A program made the translations under genes and the position numbers. Below are positions 22,665 through 33,806 of a DNA stretch of 64,000 nt, in pieces. Source of the stretch: Cyathus striatus (lineage: Eukaryota; Basidiomycota; Agaricomycetes; Agaricales; Nidulariaceae); the NCBI GenBank assembly GCA_025738555.1, contig JAOVFP010000001.1, positions 2,294,001 to 2,358,000 of the forward strand, read 5' to 3'. The notes under the pieces are model-generated. The model searched no databases. It was not told the origin of the DNA and saw nothing but the letters and a program-made list of their open reading frames with translations. Position 1 is the first letter of the stretch; every line of letters starts with the position of its first letter.

Positions 22665-22877
22665 TTGACTGGAAATCTGAAGACAGCATCACCCACTATG
22701 TATGAATTACACAACATTCTTAAGGCTTGGCATAGGAATAAGGGAGTTATAGATGAAGAGATTGAAATCACATCCAGTAATCTTCTATTGAGTTAAGGAA
22801 AGCTGGCCTCATACATAGAAGAGCTGGAGAAAAGGTCAGATAATATTAAGAAGGCATTTATAAAGCAGGAGGAATGA
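22665..22877 (+). pseudogene. Coding-like fragment with one in-frame stop, unknown
   Basis: After an acceptor-like TTTAG, about 70 codons read LKTASPTMYELHNILKAWHR, then LASYIEELEKRSDNIKKAF, interrupted by TAA near 22795 and ending TGA 22875-22877. The charged, heptad-like second half suggests a coiled coil. It lies in the transposon island and probably belongs to a dead element; no family recognised. Confidence 0.3.
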
Positions 22878-23081
22878 ACAATGGTATGATTTTATCTTAC
22901 TCTTGTTGTAAATGTAGTGCTAATTTCTTATATTTATGTAGGAACCCAGGCCTTTTATCAACAGGTTTGAATGTTTGCTGGAAAGCTGGGTTGTAGATTG
23001 TAATACACATGTAATGAATACAGTGTACCCTAATTTAAATTTCTTTATATCTTGACTTTGAGACATCCGTACCAAGTGTGA

Positions 23082-23758
23082 CACTCAGTAAAAATGGTAA
23101 GTGTAGAGGTGTAGTCCTCTACAGGGTGAGCCTTCCTCAGTCCCAAGTGCGTAAGACCAGTTCTATAGGGAGAAACTAGCTACACAGGCATAGGGATGAT
23201 GGTAAGAAAGACTAAAGAGTGGTGATGTAAGTGAGTCTACTTATGTACTACTGTAAACCTTAACCCAACTCTTGCAGTAAGTCAGTGACATGTAGCCAAA
23301 ATACACTAGTTTAGTTATCTGAGGGTTGAAATTGAGCAAGTGGTGACTAAAGTGCCAAAAATTTGATGTTGGTCTGATTAATGAATGCAAAATTGATGAC
23401 TGCAGTTAATTAACATTAATCCCTGAGTGTTCCTGAAATAGACAGCAACTTTTGGAACTGAAAATGGAATTCTAAACTCATTTGTTGTGTGATCTTAGTA
23501 TAATTTGGGACACCTATTGGGCAGTGATATGACATTCAGAACTCTACATTACAGAATAATTGGGTAAGTATGCAAAGATATATTCATGATATAAGGATGA
23601 AAACATAGAATTATTTTAAAAGTAACTGCAGTCATTCAATAGTTGGACTAACATCAAATTTTTGGCACTTTAGTCACCACTTGCTTAATTTCAACTCTCA
23701 GATGACTAAACAAGTGTAGTTCAGCTACATGTCACTGACTTACCATTTTTACTGAGTG
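23082..23758. mobile_element. CACTA-like MITE with TGA target duplication
   Basis: The ends CACTCAGTAAAAATGGTAAG and its inverse form terminal inverted repeats extending about 145 bp inward with few differences. They are interrupted on the left by the solo LTR at 23102-23276. TGA flanks both sides (23079-23081 and 23759-23761). A CACT- end with a 3-bp duplication fits the CACTA group, inferred only from ends. No coding capacity. A related end fragment (CATTTTTACTGAGGCTCACA) lies near 33186-33205. Confidence 0.75.
23102..23276. mobile_element. Solo LTR inserted in the MITE terminal repeat
   Basis: A 175-bp segment beginning TGTAGAGG and ending CTCTTGCA is flanked by the 5-bp duplication GTAAG (23097-23101 and 23277-23281). 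Removing it and one GTAAG restores the left terminal repeat to match the right one, so the insertion is proven by comparison. TG...CA ends plus a 5-bp duplication identify a solo LTR. Confidence 0.85.
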
Positions 23759-23759
23759 T

Positions 23760-24190
23760 GACAAGTGAGGAAACTGCAGGGAGAGGCTGAGTTCCTGCAT
23801 TACCTCCCATAAAACACCAAGAGATTACAACAAATATATCTAATAAAACACAAACTCCACCTCAGTACTAGCCTTTTACACCCTTTAAACAAATATATAT
23901 AGAACAATTTACCCCTCTAAAATAGCATCACATCCTATACACAAGTAACAGAAACCTAAAACAGATAATATGACTATTAACACAGTCAGGACAAGATACA
24001 ATGTGTGGGGACTGATGGAAAACAGACTTATGGAGGCCATAAGACAAGCACCCTGAGACACAGAGAGTGTGTGAGAGAAGGGGGGAAAGAGAGAAAGAAC
24101 AGACAGTGAGCAGGTACCTCAATAGTCAGAAGTAAGCATGGAATCTGTGAACTGACTTGAGAGGCCCAATTGTTAATGAAATGACACTTA
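23760..24190. other. AT-rich island sequence, no gene
   Basis: CpG-poor sequence between the MITE and the inverted repeat at 24190. Only short frames without motifs. Confidence 0.4.
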
Positions 24191-24490
24191 GCTTATTACC
24201 TGATTAGGAAGTAACCACTCAGACACTCAAATGGGTGCCCATTGCAGAAAGGGGGTTTTCTGGGCTACATGCACAATTGGCTGACCACCATCTGGGTGCT
24301 AATGCAATGCTACCTTGTAAATAGACCATTGAAAGGACCAGAAATCAGATAGAATGTATTAGGAATTTATTACTATGCAATTTGTAGATAAGTAGCTAGA
24401 AATATGTATATAGTAGGGCCTGAGGGAAGAGAAAAGGCAGGAACTGCCAGGCATTCTTTCCTTCTGGACATAGGGTGGTTCAGATGTATC
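24190..24490. repeat. Inverted repeat, left member (partner 35480-35780)
   Basis: From ATTACCTGATTAGGAAG near 24198 through CACAATTGGCTGACCAC to a pyrimidine/purine-rich segment near 24480, the sequence matches 35480-35780 in inverse orientation with moderate divergence. The two members bracket the AT-rich island. They may be ends of one large element or dispersed copies of one family. Confidence 0.55.
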
Positions 24491-24549
24491 ATAAGCAACA
24501 AATGATGAAGGGGGTGATTGAGAGAATAGAGGATAGTTTAGAAGTAAAG

Positions 24550-24650
24550 ACTCAAACACAAACACAAACACAAACACAAACACAAACACAAACACAAACA
24601 CAAACACAAACACAAACACAAATACAAATACAAACACAAATACAGACACA
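24550..24650 (+). repeat. Hexanucleotide microsatellite (CAAACA)n
   Basis: About 16 tandem units of ACAAAC with a few A/G variants towards the 3' end. It generates Thr-Gln or Val-Phe runs in translation but is not a gene. Confidence 0.95.
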
Positions 24651-24719
24651 AATGGAGAGAAAACTTGTTGGCAACTACCAAGATACAGGGTGTTAATATA
24701 CTAGAGTTGTCTACCAAAG

Positions 24720-25130
24720 TCCTACCAAGGTTACCATAGTTCTACCAAAGTCTGACCCAGAGGCTGTGCAACCCAGAATATCCAAGATGAGATACAGATG
24801 AGAATCAGAATTGCTATGAGATATTTGACACAGATTTTACTTACTGAATTGATAGTGTTGAATTGAATATGAAATTGAATATCTTGAGTTTGAATACCTT
24901 GACATTAGTGTTGTTAAACAGCTAAACATGACTCAGCTCAGCTAGGGCTAGCTAACCTTGTATTCAGCTAAGCTGCAGCTAATATACATTTTAGGAAGTT
25001 GGTAAAAATATGAGGAATATTTATGTTATTACTAATGTAATCTTATTATATAAATAATATTAAAACTATGAACATCAAGCAAAAGTAGCTGAAAATGAAA
25101 TTAGAGTAAGTAAACCAACCAGACACCCAT
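24720..25130. other. AT-rich, no gene
   Basis: Nearly CpG-free sequence with short local direct repeats (CTACCAAAGT-like near 24710-24755). No coding signal. Confidence 0.4.
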
Positions 25131-27609
25131 TCATATAAGTTGCAGATTGAGCTAAAATTAGCCAATGTGAAAGTGGCAAGTGTGGCAAATGTGTTAAATG
25201 TAAATCATTTGGCTCTATTTGGTTCAATTTGTTACAATTACTAATTTCACATTTAGCTCAGTTTGGCTCAATCTGCCACATTTGCTGCTTTTGTCACATT
25301 GCATTTGGCTCAATTCAGCTCATATTGGCAGTGTCAAATTGAACCAAATGCAAAGTGACAAAAGTGGCAGATTGAGCCAAATTGAGCCAAATGTAAAAGT
25401 GGCAAAATCTAGGAAAAGTGAGAACTAGAATCAAGTTAAATAAAAATGTGGCAGATTGAGCCAAATTGAGCTAAAGCTTTGCCTCATGATGTCTTTAGTA
25501 AATTGTTTAACACAAACTTCTGTACATAGATATAGCTACTTGTTACTATATATTAGCACTATCCTAGTTTTACTACTCAAACAAGCAATGCATAGATATG
25601 TTTGCAATAGAAGGATTGGAAATGACAAGGAAATGATATGGCAGATTAAGCCAAATTGAATCAAATGTGAAAGAACATCAAACATATTCACTGCTTTTGC
25701 CAGTTTTGCATTTGGTTCAATTTGACTCAATCTGCCACATTTACTACATTCACCACTTTTTCATTTGGCTCAATTTGCCACATTCACCACTCTCCACATT
25801 CATATATGCCATGTTTGGTGTTCTCTCCCATTTGGCTCAATTTGGCTCAATTTGCCACATTTGCATTTGGTTCAATTTTGCACAATCTGCTGATGCTCCA
25901 AACAAAGCAGTAAATGTGGCAGACAGCCAAATTGAGCTAAATTAAGTCAAATGCAAAAGTGGCAAAGTGGTGTATGTCACAGATTGAGCCAAATTTAGCT
26001 AAATTTGAAATTTAAAATGTGGCAAATAGAGTCTGAATTTGGCTCAATCTTCCAATGCCAAATTGAGCCAAATGCAAAACTGGCAAAAGCAGTAAATGTG
26101 TTTGATGTTCTTTCACATTTGATTCAATTTGGCTTAATCTGCCACATTTTCCACATTTGCCAATTTTGCTTTTAGCTCAATTTGGCTCAATCTGCCACAT
26201 TTGTGTTTGAGCTGGCAAAAGTGGCAAACTACTCCAGATATAGCATGCAAATCTGACAGAACCTGAGTGGAAATCCTGCTAGACATGGTTCAATTTGGCT
26301 CAATTTGGTTCAGTTTGGCAGTGGTATATTGAGCCAAATTCAGTCAAATATGAAATTGGTAAAATGTACAAATTGAGCCAAGTTGAGGCAAATAGCTAGT
26401 TGAGAAGTGAAGTCATCTGCTATATTTGGCTCAGTTTGACTCAATCTGCCACATTTGCTGCTGCTGCCACATTTTCCACATTTGGCTCAATTTGATTCAG
26501 TTTGACAGTGAAAAATTGAGCCAAATGCAAAAGTGGAAGATTGAGCCAGCTGCCAAATTGAGCCAAATACAAAATTGGCAAAATGTGGGAACAAATTCAG
26601 CTAAATGCAAATGTGACAAATGTGGTACTGGCCTAGAATGGATGGAATTATGGATCTTATTGTAAGTATCTTGCATAGATCAGACAGTTATCTTATTGTA
26701 GTGCATATTCAAAATTTGCTCAAAAATTGGACACTTAATATATTTAATAACTATTCTAATTGTTACATACATTGGGTTGTACCATATTTACAATGATTCA
26801 ATTCACCCTTGTCTGAGGTGTAGGCCAAGTTGAGCCAAATGCAAATGTGGCAAAAGTAGTGAATGTGGTGGATTGAGCCAATTGAGCTAGTGGTGTTGAG
26901 GTTTAACTCAGTTTGGTTCAAGGTCTATTTTTTTTTGAACTCTGAACAAAACTTCAGATTTAGTTTGGGTCCATAGAGGTCTAGTTCTGACTTCACATGA
27001 ATTCAAACTATAAACTGAACATTTGCAACTTTAAAAGTGCTTTTTGATCAAGTTTTTGTGTGTACATGCTAGACATACTCAGAATAAAAATATATATTGC
27101 ACATTGGGCATTACATTAAGAATTCTCCTTGGAAGAGAGTCTTTCAGTCATGTATATGCTTATTCTAATTTCTTTCTGCAAAAATTGATTGTAAATTTGT
27201 AAGTCTTATGTACTGTGTACATTTATAGGCTCAATTGGACTCAATCTGCCACATTAACCACTTTTGCTACTTTTGCATTGAGCTCAATTTGGCTCTATCT
27301 GCCACTTTCTGCTACTGCCACTTTCACATTTGGCTCTATTTGGTTCAATCTGCTACATTTGCTGCTTCTGTCATTTTCACATTTGTCTAAATTTAAATCA
27401 ATCTGCTACATTTGCCACCTTCACACCACACATTTAGCTCAATTTAACTCAATTTGGCTCAATCTGCCATATTCACAGCTCACCACAGTTGACTAAAGCT
27501 AAATTGAGCCCATTTGAATATGGCACATTTCATTCAATTTGGCTCAATTTGCCATATTCACTACTTTTGCTTCTTTGCATTTCCTACATTTGTCATATAA
27601 AGGAATAGG

Positions 27610-27720
27610 GCCAACAAGTGGCACAGCCCACTACTAACTTAGTTTACTGATTACTGAGTACTGAGAGCAGCCAATCTTGAGTTCAATTCCCACCAAGAGT
27701 ATTTATTTCCTGCAAACAGC
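27610..27720 (+). repeat. tRNA-derived SINE-like segment
   Basis: An A-box-like TGGCACAGCCC (27619-27629) and a B-box-like GAGTTCAATTCC (27679-27690) are about 50 nt apart, followed by an AT-rich tail. The spacing fits an internal RNA polymerase III promoter. No tRNA fold could be completed. Confidence 0.4.
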
Positions 27721-28090
27721 TCATATCATTATAACAATGTAGAATTCATTTTAATGACACCAGTATCATTAGAATGATCCTGACATTGTTATAACAATAC
27801 AGTATTCATTTTAGCAACACTGGTATCATTATAATGATGCAGAATTTGTTTGAGATTGAAGAGGAGAGCACTACAATGATGCTGAGAGCTGTACAACAAG
27901 GTGGATAGTTAGAAAACTATTATGAGAGCTTAAGATTGAAGGAGAGAGCTGGAGAACAATTCTGAGAGCTTGTGATTGAGGTGTAGAGCTCTATAATGAA
28001 GAGAATGGCTGTAAAATCATGCTAAGAGCTTGAGGATGAAGATCAGAGCTGGAGAATAAGATAGAGAGCTTAAAAACATATACAATACCT
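27720..28090. repeat. Imperfect minisatellites
   Basis: 27725-27840 holds two copies of a roughly 60-bp unit (ATCATTATAACAAT...TTCATTTTA). 27845-28080 holds about eight degenerate units spaced 30-40 bp around GAGAGCTTGAGATTGAAG. Confidence 0.6.
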
Positions 28091-28665
28091 TTAGAAAGAG
28101 CAAGAGACCTTAAGACCAAACTACAGAATATGAGATCAATGTAGGGGTGGGGATACTAATGAAGAATGTTACAGGAAGATAACAGGAAAGAGTTGGAAAG
28201 AAAGGGAATTTATTATATAGTCACCAGAGCAATTCAATTTTTTAAAATAGAAATAGTAATTGGACAAGGTAACTCAAATATGTAATACAAACAGACAGGT
28301 CACACTGGTCACAGCCTCACAGGGCAAAGGGTTTTAGGGTGTCAGCCAATAAAATCACCTGAAAGTGAGATCCCGACCCTGATGTCTGAAATTTCCTTAT
28401 AGGGAAATCCAAACCACCCTATAACCCAACTGCCTTAAAAGGTAGTGGGAATTTGGCTCAATTTGGCTCAATCTGCCACATATGCAGTTCACATTTGCTA
28501 AAGCCAAATTGAGCCAAATGTGAAAGTTGCAAATGTAGCAAATGTAGCAACTGTAATAAAGAGCTAAGTTGAGCCAAATGTGGAAAATCCAGATGTGGCA
28601 ATAAGTAGTATATGTGGTAATTAGAGCCAAATAGAACCAAATAGAGCCAAATGTGGCAAATGACT

Positions 28666-28996
28666 TCACTTCTCAATTTGCCATTTGCCATATAAATTAA
28701 TAATAATAATTGTTTTTCAATATATCATGTCTTAATTTATTCTTTCATATTTTATATGAATTTTATATTATTCTGATATAGTATAATTTCCATAATATTT
28801 GTATTTTATATATAAATAATTATCTAATTATTGAATATTCTTCACAATAGTTGTTTAATTTTTCATATGTTGGTTTGTAGACATTATGATAGGAGCATTA
28901 TTCATATACATATTTTTATAATTTCAAGATAATCACTTTGTTATTCATACTCTATATTATAAAAATGTCTATATTTATCCCTTTCTCCATATGTCA
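28666..28996 (+). repeat. Duplicated AT-rich block, copy 1
   Basis: Starts at CACTTCTCAATTTGCCATTT and ends at TTTATCCCTTTCTCCATAT. It matches 29846-30170 in direct orientation (about 1.18 kb apart) with moderate divergence. The motif-rich sequence just upstream of both copies also matches, so a unit larger than the block was duplicated. Confidence 0.8.
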
Positions 28997-29845
28997 CTTT
29001 CACATTGGCTAAATTTAGCTCAATCTGCTACATTTACCACCTTTGCCACCTTTGCATTTAACTGAATTTGGCTCAATCTGCAACTTTTGACACTTATGCA
29101 TTTGACTCAATTTGCAAGTGCCAAACTGAATCAAATTAAGCCAATGCAAAGGTGGCAAGAGCAGCACATGTGGTAAATTAATCTTAATTTAGCCATATGC
29201 AAATAATACTATATGAAAATTACATCAAATAGACAAGAAAAATAGTATATCAATAAAAAACAGATTTATATGGTCTATGGAAAATTGGAAAGTAAAGTCA
29301 TTTGCTAGATTTGACTCAATCTGCAACTTTTGCCACTTTTGCATTTGGCTCAATTTGGCTCTAACTCCCACATTTCCCACATTTTGCTGATTTCACATTT
29401 GGTTGAATTTGGCTTAATTTGTTACTGCCACACTGAACCAAATTAAGCCAAATGAAAATGTGGAAAATAACTCTGAACTTTGTTACTCTTTACATTTGCC
29501 ACATTTGCTAGTTCAACTACTTTCATATTTAATTTGCAGCAAGTGTGGCAGGTTGGGCTAGATTCAGCCAAATTCAGCTAGGTGTGAAAATGGCAAGGTG
29601 TGTGAACTAGTGCTAAATTGAGCCAAATATGAAAGTGGCAGGCAGATACAGCAAATGTGGCAAATGCAAAAGTAACAGATTGAGCCAAATTGAGCCACAT
29701 TTGCTACATTAACCACTTTTGCATTTGGCTCAATTTGGCTTAATTTGGTTCAGTTTGGTAGTGATAAATTGAGCCAAATGTGAAATTGGAAAAATGTGGG
29801 AAATGTGGGAGTTAGAGCCAAATTAAGCCAAATGTGGCAAATAAC

Positions 29846-30170
29846 TCCACTTCCCAATTTGCCATTTGCCATATCAATCTGTTCTTTATTGATATATTAT
29901 TGTTTTTAGTTTATTCTACCATATTTGATATTTATTTGATACTATTTGATATAGTTATAATTTGCATAATATTTGGATTTGTTACATCAATAATTAGATA
30001 GTTATTGAATATTCTTTCACAATAGTTGTTTAATTTTTCATATGATAGTATGCAGATATTATAATGGAAGTATTGTTCATATACATATATCCATAATTTC
30101 AAGATAATCCTTTAACTATTCATACTCTATGTTATAATATGTCCACATTTATCCCTTTCTCCATATTATA
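29846..30170 (+). repeat. Duplicated AT-rich block, copy 2
   Basis: Direct repeat of 28666-28996, with shared strings such as CAATAGTTGTTTAATTTTTC and TAATTTCAAGATAATC. Confidence 0.8.
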
Positions 30171-31320
30171 TGCAAATTTTTTTCAAACAGTATAGTGACA
30201 GCTTGTCACTCAATATTATTTGAATTATACATAAATCATTATATTGTCATATTTCAATTATATTATTTGTATAATTTGTAATAAATTATGTTAAAATTTA
30301 TAATTATTTTCAACATTCTGTTTGTATACCTATTCCATACTGTTCTCAGTTATCATTACATGTTTTGTCAATGTAATATGAAATTGTAATTCTACACTCT
30401 TCACTATATTTTCTGCTTTATTATTTTAGGAGTATGGTAACAACCTGTAACACACTTCTATTTACAATACTATTTGAATGATTATGTACCATTCTTCTTA
30501 TCATAATTTCACTATAATGCAATACATAATTTTCACCATAATCTCTTAATATTATTGTAATCTATTATGGTATTTATGTTTCATACTATACAACATATTT
30601 ATTGCTGTTGTCATCTAAAAAGTAGTGTGACATTTGTCACACAATACTATTTACAATAATGTTTATGTAATTTATGAGCTATTATTTTGGTACATTTCAT
30701 TCATACTTTTCTAATTCTTAATGAAAAAATATGGAATCAAGGGTGCACTTATTTTTATCATAATATTTGAATATTTTCTCACATATTATGTTGCTGTGCA
30801 CCCAGTGATTGGTTGACTGCACATATTTTTAAGTAGTCTAAATCTGTATATGAGAAGTTGCATACAGTACAATGAATAGTCAACCCAAAGTTCTCCAAAA
30901 GTCATCAACTTGTCATATACTAGTCATAGCCAAGTCATAAAATATGTAGTATGCAGCATTTCCATATGCTATTAGTACTACAACAATCCCTTGATACACT
31001 CAACCACATAAATAATTTGAAAGGACAACATTATATTTCAAAACAGTACATAAGATATAGTACTACAAACCTTTAATCTACAGCTGCATGCCTCCAGTGC
31101 AACAAAATCCTATCCTTCCAATTCAAAACTGCCAGCATGAATGAAGGAAGTTATAAAGCAAATCCTAATGATAAGTATGCATACCTGGGATGGGTAAAAT
31201 TACAGGTGGGGGTGTGTCTCATGAAAGAAGATCACACCACTTGGGGTAACCCTGGCCAGCTCATGTCCTATACATATGATATAAGTATCAGTGCAAAACA
31301 GAAGAGATTGCAGTACTTTA
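30171..31320. other. Very AT-rich intergenic stretch
   Basis: Roughly 70-75% AT by eye, no CpG, several recurrences of TGTCACACA-like and ACAATACTATTT-like strings (30440-30660). No gene. Confidence 0.5.
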
Positions 31321-32354
31321 CACTCCCCCCCCTTTCACCGTGAATTCACATGAAATTACATGAACTTCATGTGATTTTAAATATTTTCCAAAAAGCATAG
31401 GTTCATGAACTTTCATGTATTTTAGGTGAAATTTAGGTGAAAATATAGTGAAATTCACATGAAAAATTGGAGGTCATTACACTGCTGAGTGTGATACTGT
31501 GTGTTGAGTGTGACACCATTTGCTGAGTGTGATGCTGGGGTGTGACAATGTTTATCAAATGATGAGTATGACACTGTATGCAGAGTGTCTAAGCTGTACC
31601 TAGACTCTATTGTCACAGTTGTAACATGTTTCCTACAGTCATCAAACTTGTCACACATGTGTGAAAGTGTGACATATTGGAAAATGTTGGAAAAAGCGTG
31701 ACATGTGTGACAGCGTGGGAAAAAAGTGACATGTTGGAAAAAGTTGGTGAAAAAGCGTGACATGTGTGACAAGCGTGGGAAAATGTGACATGTCGGAAAA
31801 AGTGTGGCAAATGTGATGATTATGGTATGTGACACTTTTCCAACATGTCACATTTTTCCCACGCTGTCACACATGTCACGCTTTTTCCAACATTTTCCAA
31901 TATGTCACACTTTCACACATGTGTGACAAGTTTGATGACTGTAGGAAACATGTTACAACTGTGACAATAGAGTCTAGGTACAGCTTAGACACTCTGCATA
32001 CAGTGTCATACTCATCATTTGATAAACATTGTCACACCCCAGCATCACACTCAGCAAATGGTGTCACACTCAGCTCTGGGTGTCACACATCAAACTCAGC
32101 ACATGGTGTCACACTCAGCACATAGTGTCACACATCAAACTCAGCACATGGCATCACACTCAGCACACAGTATTACACTCTACTCTTGTATAAGCTTCAC
32201 ATGAACTTCACTGAGTGACATGAATGTCAGGTGAAAAATTCATGTGAATTTTCACATCATCTTCACATGAAATTATTAGCAGTGTTCTCACTGAAATTCA
32301 GCAAAAATAATGCAAAAAGTTCATCTGAAATTCACATGAAAGGGGGGGGGAGTG
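31321..32354. mobile_element. 1-kb near-palindromic foldback element
   Basis: Begins CACTCCCCCCCC and ends GGGGGGGGGAGTG with TA on both flanks. Subterminal TTCACATGAA repeats sit at both ends. Inside, 31486-31737 and 31835-32083 form inverted arms of about 250 bp around a spacer of about 97 bp. The arms are almost identical: the encoded strings match over roughly 78 codons on opposite strands. No protein is expected. It is probably a non-autonomous DNA element or foldback transposon. Confidence 0.75.
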
Positions 32355-33470
32355 TAAAGAGCTCAGAAATTGATACATACCATGTGTACAGCAGCATCTC
32401 CATACACCCTCTCAACCCATCTACCATGTTGTACATGACATGATGAGGAGTCAGTCTTGATGATATTGTTCTGTGGCCTAAATCCTAGAAACTACAGGTT
32501 GGAGACCAAAATTTGAAGGCTCATAAAAGAAGGGATACACAAGGGGGGAGGGAATTGGGAGGGAATGAGTGAGAGAAAGGCCTGTAAAGCAAAGAGAGTG
32601 AAGGGACAACAACCATTGAAGTTCTGTTCAGTATGAGTATATTTAGCAGAATCTCAAATGACTTGTTTGTTTACTTACATAAGCAAGTGCCTGGGACCAA
32701 CAGCAAACCAAAGGTTCCAGTTATGCAGTGCAAGCAAAATTGCACCTGCACTTGCACTCTTGAGTTGAGTCAGCTCTTACATAGAGTTACACATATGTAC
32801 ACACCATAATTACTTAAGTAGAATCATGAATTTCAATGTTTTTTGTGCCAGGTTTACAACATTTGAGTCTGTTTAATATGCTGCTACATTTAATATTAGC
32901 TTTTCTATTGCTTTGCCAGTGTAGGTTGGGTGTAGGTAAGGAAAGACTCATTGAAGATGCACACAGTACAATGGAATAGGTGCCAGTACTGCTAGGTAAG
33001 AAGTCCAAGGTAGTCAACAGGGTCAAAATTGAAAGCTTAGGTCTATATTGACTAAATCACTACCCTCATCAGATTAATATCCAACTATTTACAGACTTTA
33101 GACCAGTGAGCAACTATGAGTTGACTGGCATCTGAATTATTGTCATCAGGTCAATGACTACATCTGACCAGCATCTGACTAAGCATTTTTACTGAGGCTC
33201 ACATGTCAATGTTCCACAGCTGGCAGTAGGTAGGGTGACTTCCATTACTCTCATCATTCCTTAATGGGTCCTCAGAATCCTGAGTTGCATGTAACTTGTC
33301 TCTATGAAATATGCTCATGTACATATTAAAGTGTGCTAACAGGAACTACTTTGCACAAGGTTGGGAAGCATACAATCTAAGTGCATTGAGTTTCAATTTC
33401 AAATTGAATGAAGCCATACAAGATCTGTCTTCATGCCCATGCAATGAGCACAAATCCATCAATTCCTTGT
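32355..33470. other. Intergenic, AT-rich, transposon debris
   Basis: Includes a CACTA-like MITE end fragment near 33186-33205 and G-rich runs near 32540. No gene seen. Confidence 0.4.
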
Positions 33471-33665
33471 TGTTAGAATCTGGGTGTTCATGTTGAGGCA
33501 CAGCCACATAGTTACATAATATAGTTACATAATTGTTCTCTGTATGTACGTGTGTCATAGTTTCTGTGCAATTCACAGCTTTGTCTGTCACTATCGTCGG
33601 TCAGTGTTTTCAATCTGGTCTTCCTCCACAGTCAGCTCTTCAACTCTCCCCTTCTATTCTTGACA
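33471..33665 (+). mobile_element. 5' LTR of a copia-type element
   Basis: Starts TGTTAGAATCTGGGTGTT and ends TTCTTGACA. It is followed directly by GGTTATGGGCCCTGC (33666-33680), a plausible tRNA primer-binding site. Only its first 28 or so nt match the 3' LTR start at 34947. Confidence 0.6.
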
Positions 33666-33806
33666 GGTTATGGGCCCTGCCTGCACTTAAATTCTACACC
33701 ACTCAACCTGCCAACAAACTTTCAATCTCTTACCTTCCTCTTCTGATCTTTTGATCCCACACACCCTTCCTTCTTTCTTTGCCTCCCACCACTGTCAACC
33801 ACCACC

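Larger units (their letters stand above)
25130..29840. repeat. Clustered short-motif repeat field (GAGCCAAAT / ATTTGGCTC)
   Basis: Dozens of copies of GAGCCAAATTGAGCCAAAT and of its complement, linked to GTGGCAAATGTGGCA-like strings, fill most of 25140-26640, 26820-26900, 27225-27600, 28440-28680, 29000-29170 and 29290-29840. Orientation switches every 20-100 bp, creating many nested hairpins. There is no fixed period, so it is not an ordinary satellite. CpG is essentially absent. No ends, target duplications or protein are visible. Confidence 0.85.

Noticed and set aside
24359..24649. Val-Phe repeat frame (minus) and Thr-Gln repeat frame (plus)
   Set aside because: Both are translations of the (CAAACA)n microsatellite.
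31455..32125. His/Cys-rich frames of 126 and 98 codons on opposite strands, at first sight like zinc-finger proteins
   Set aside because: They are the two arms of the palindrome. The apparent Cys/His content comes from TGTCACA/TGTGACA repeats and spacing is not zinc-finger-like.
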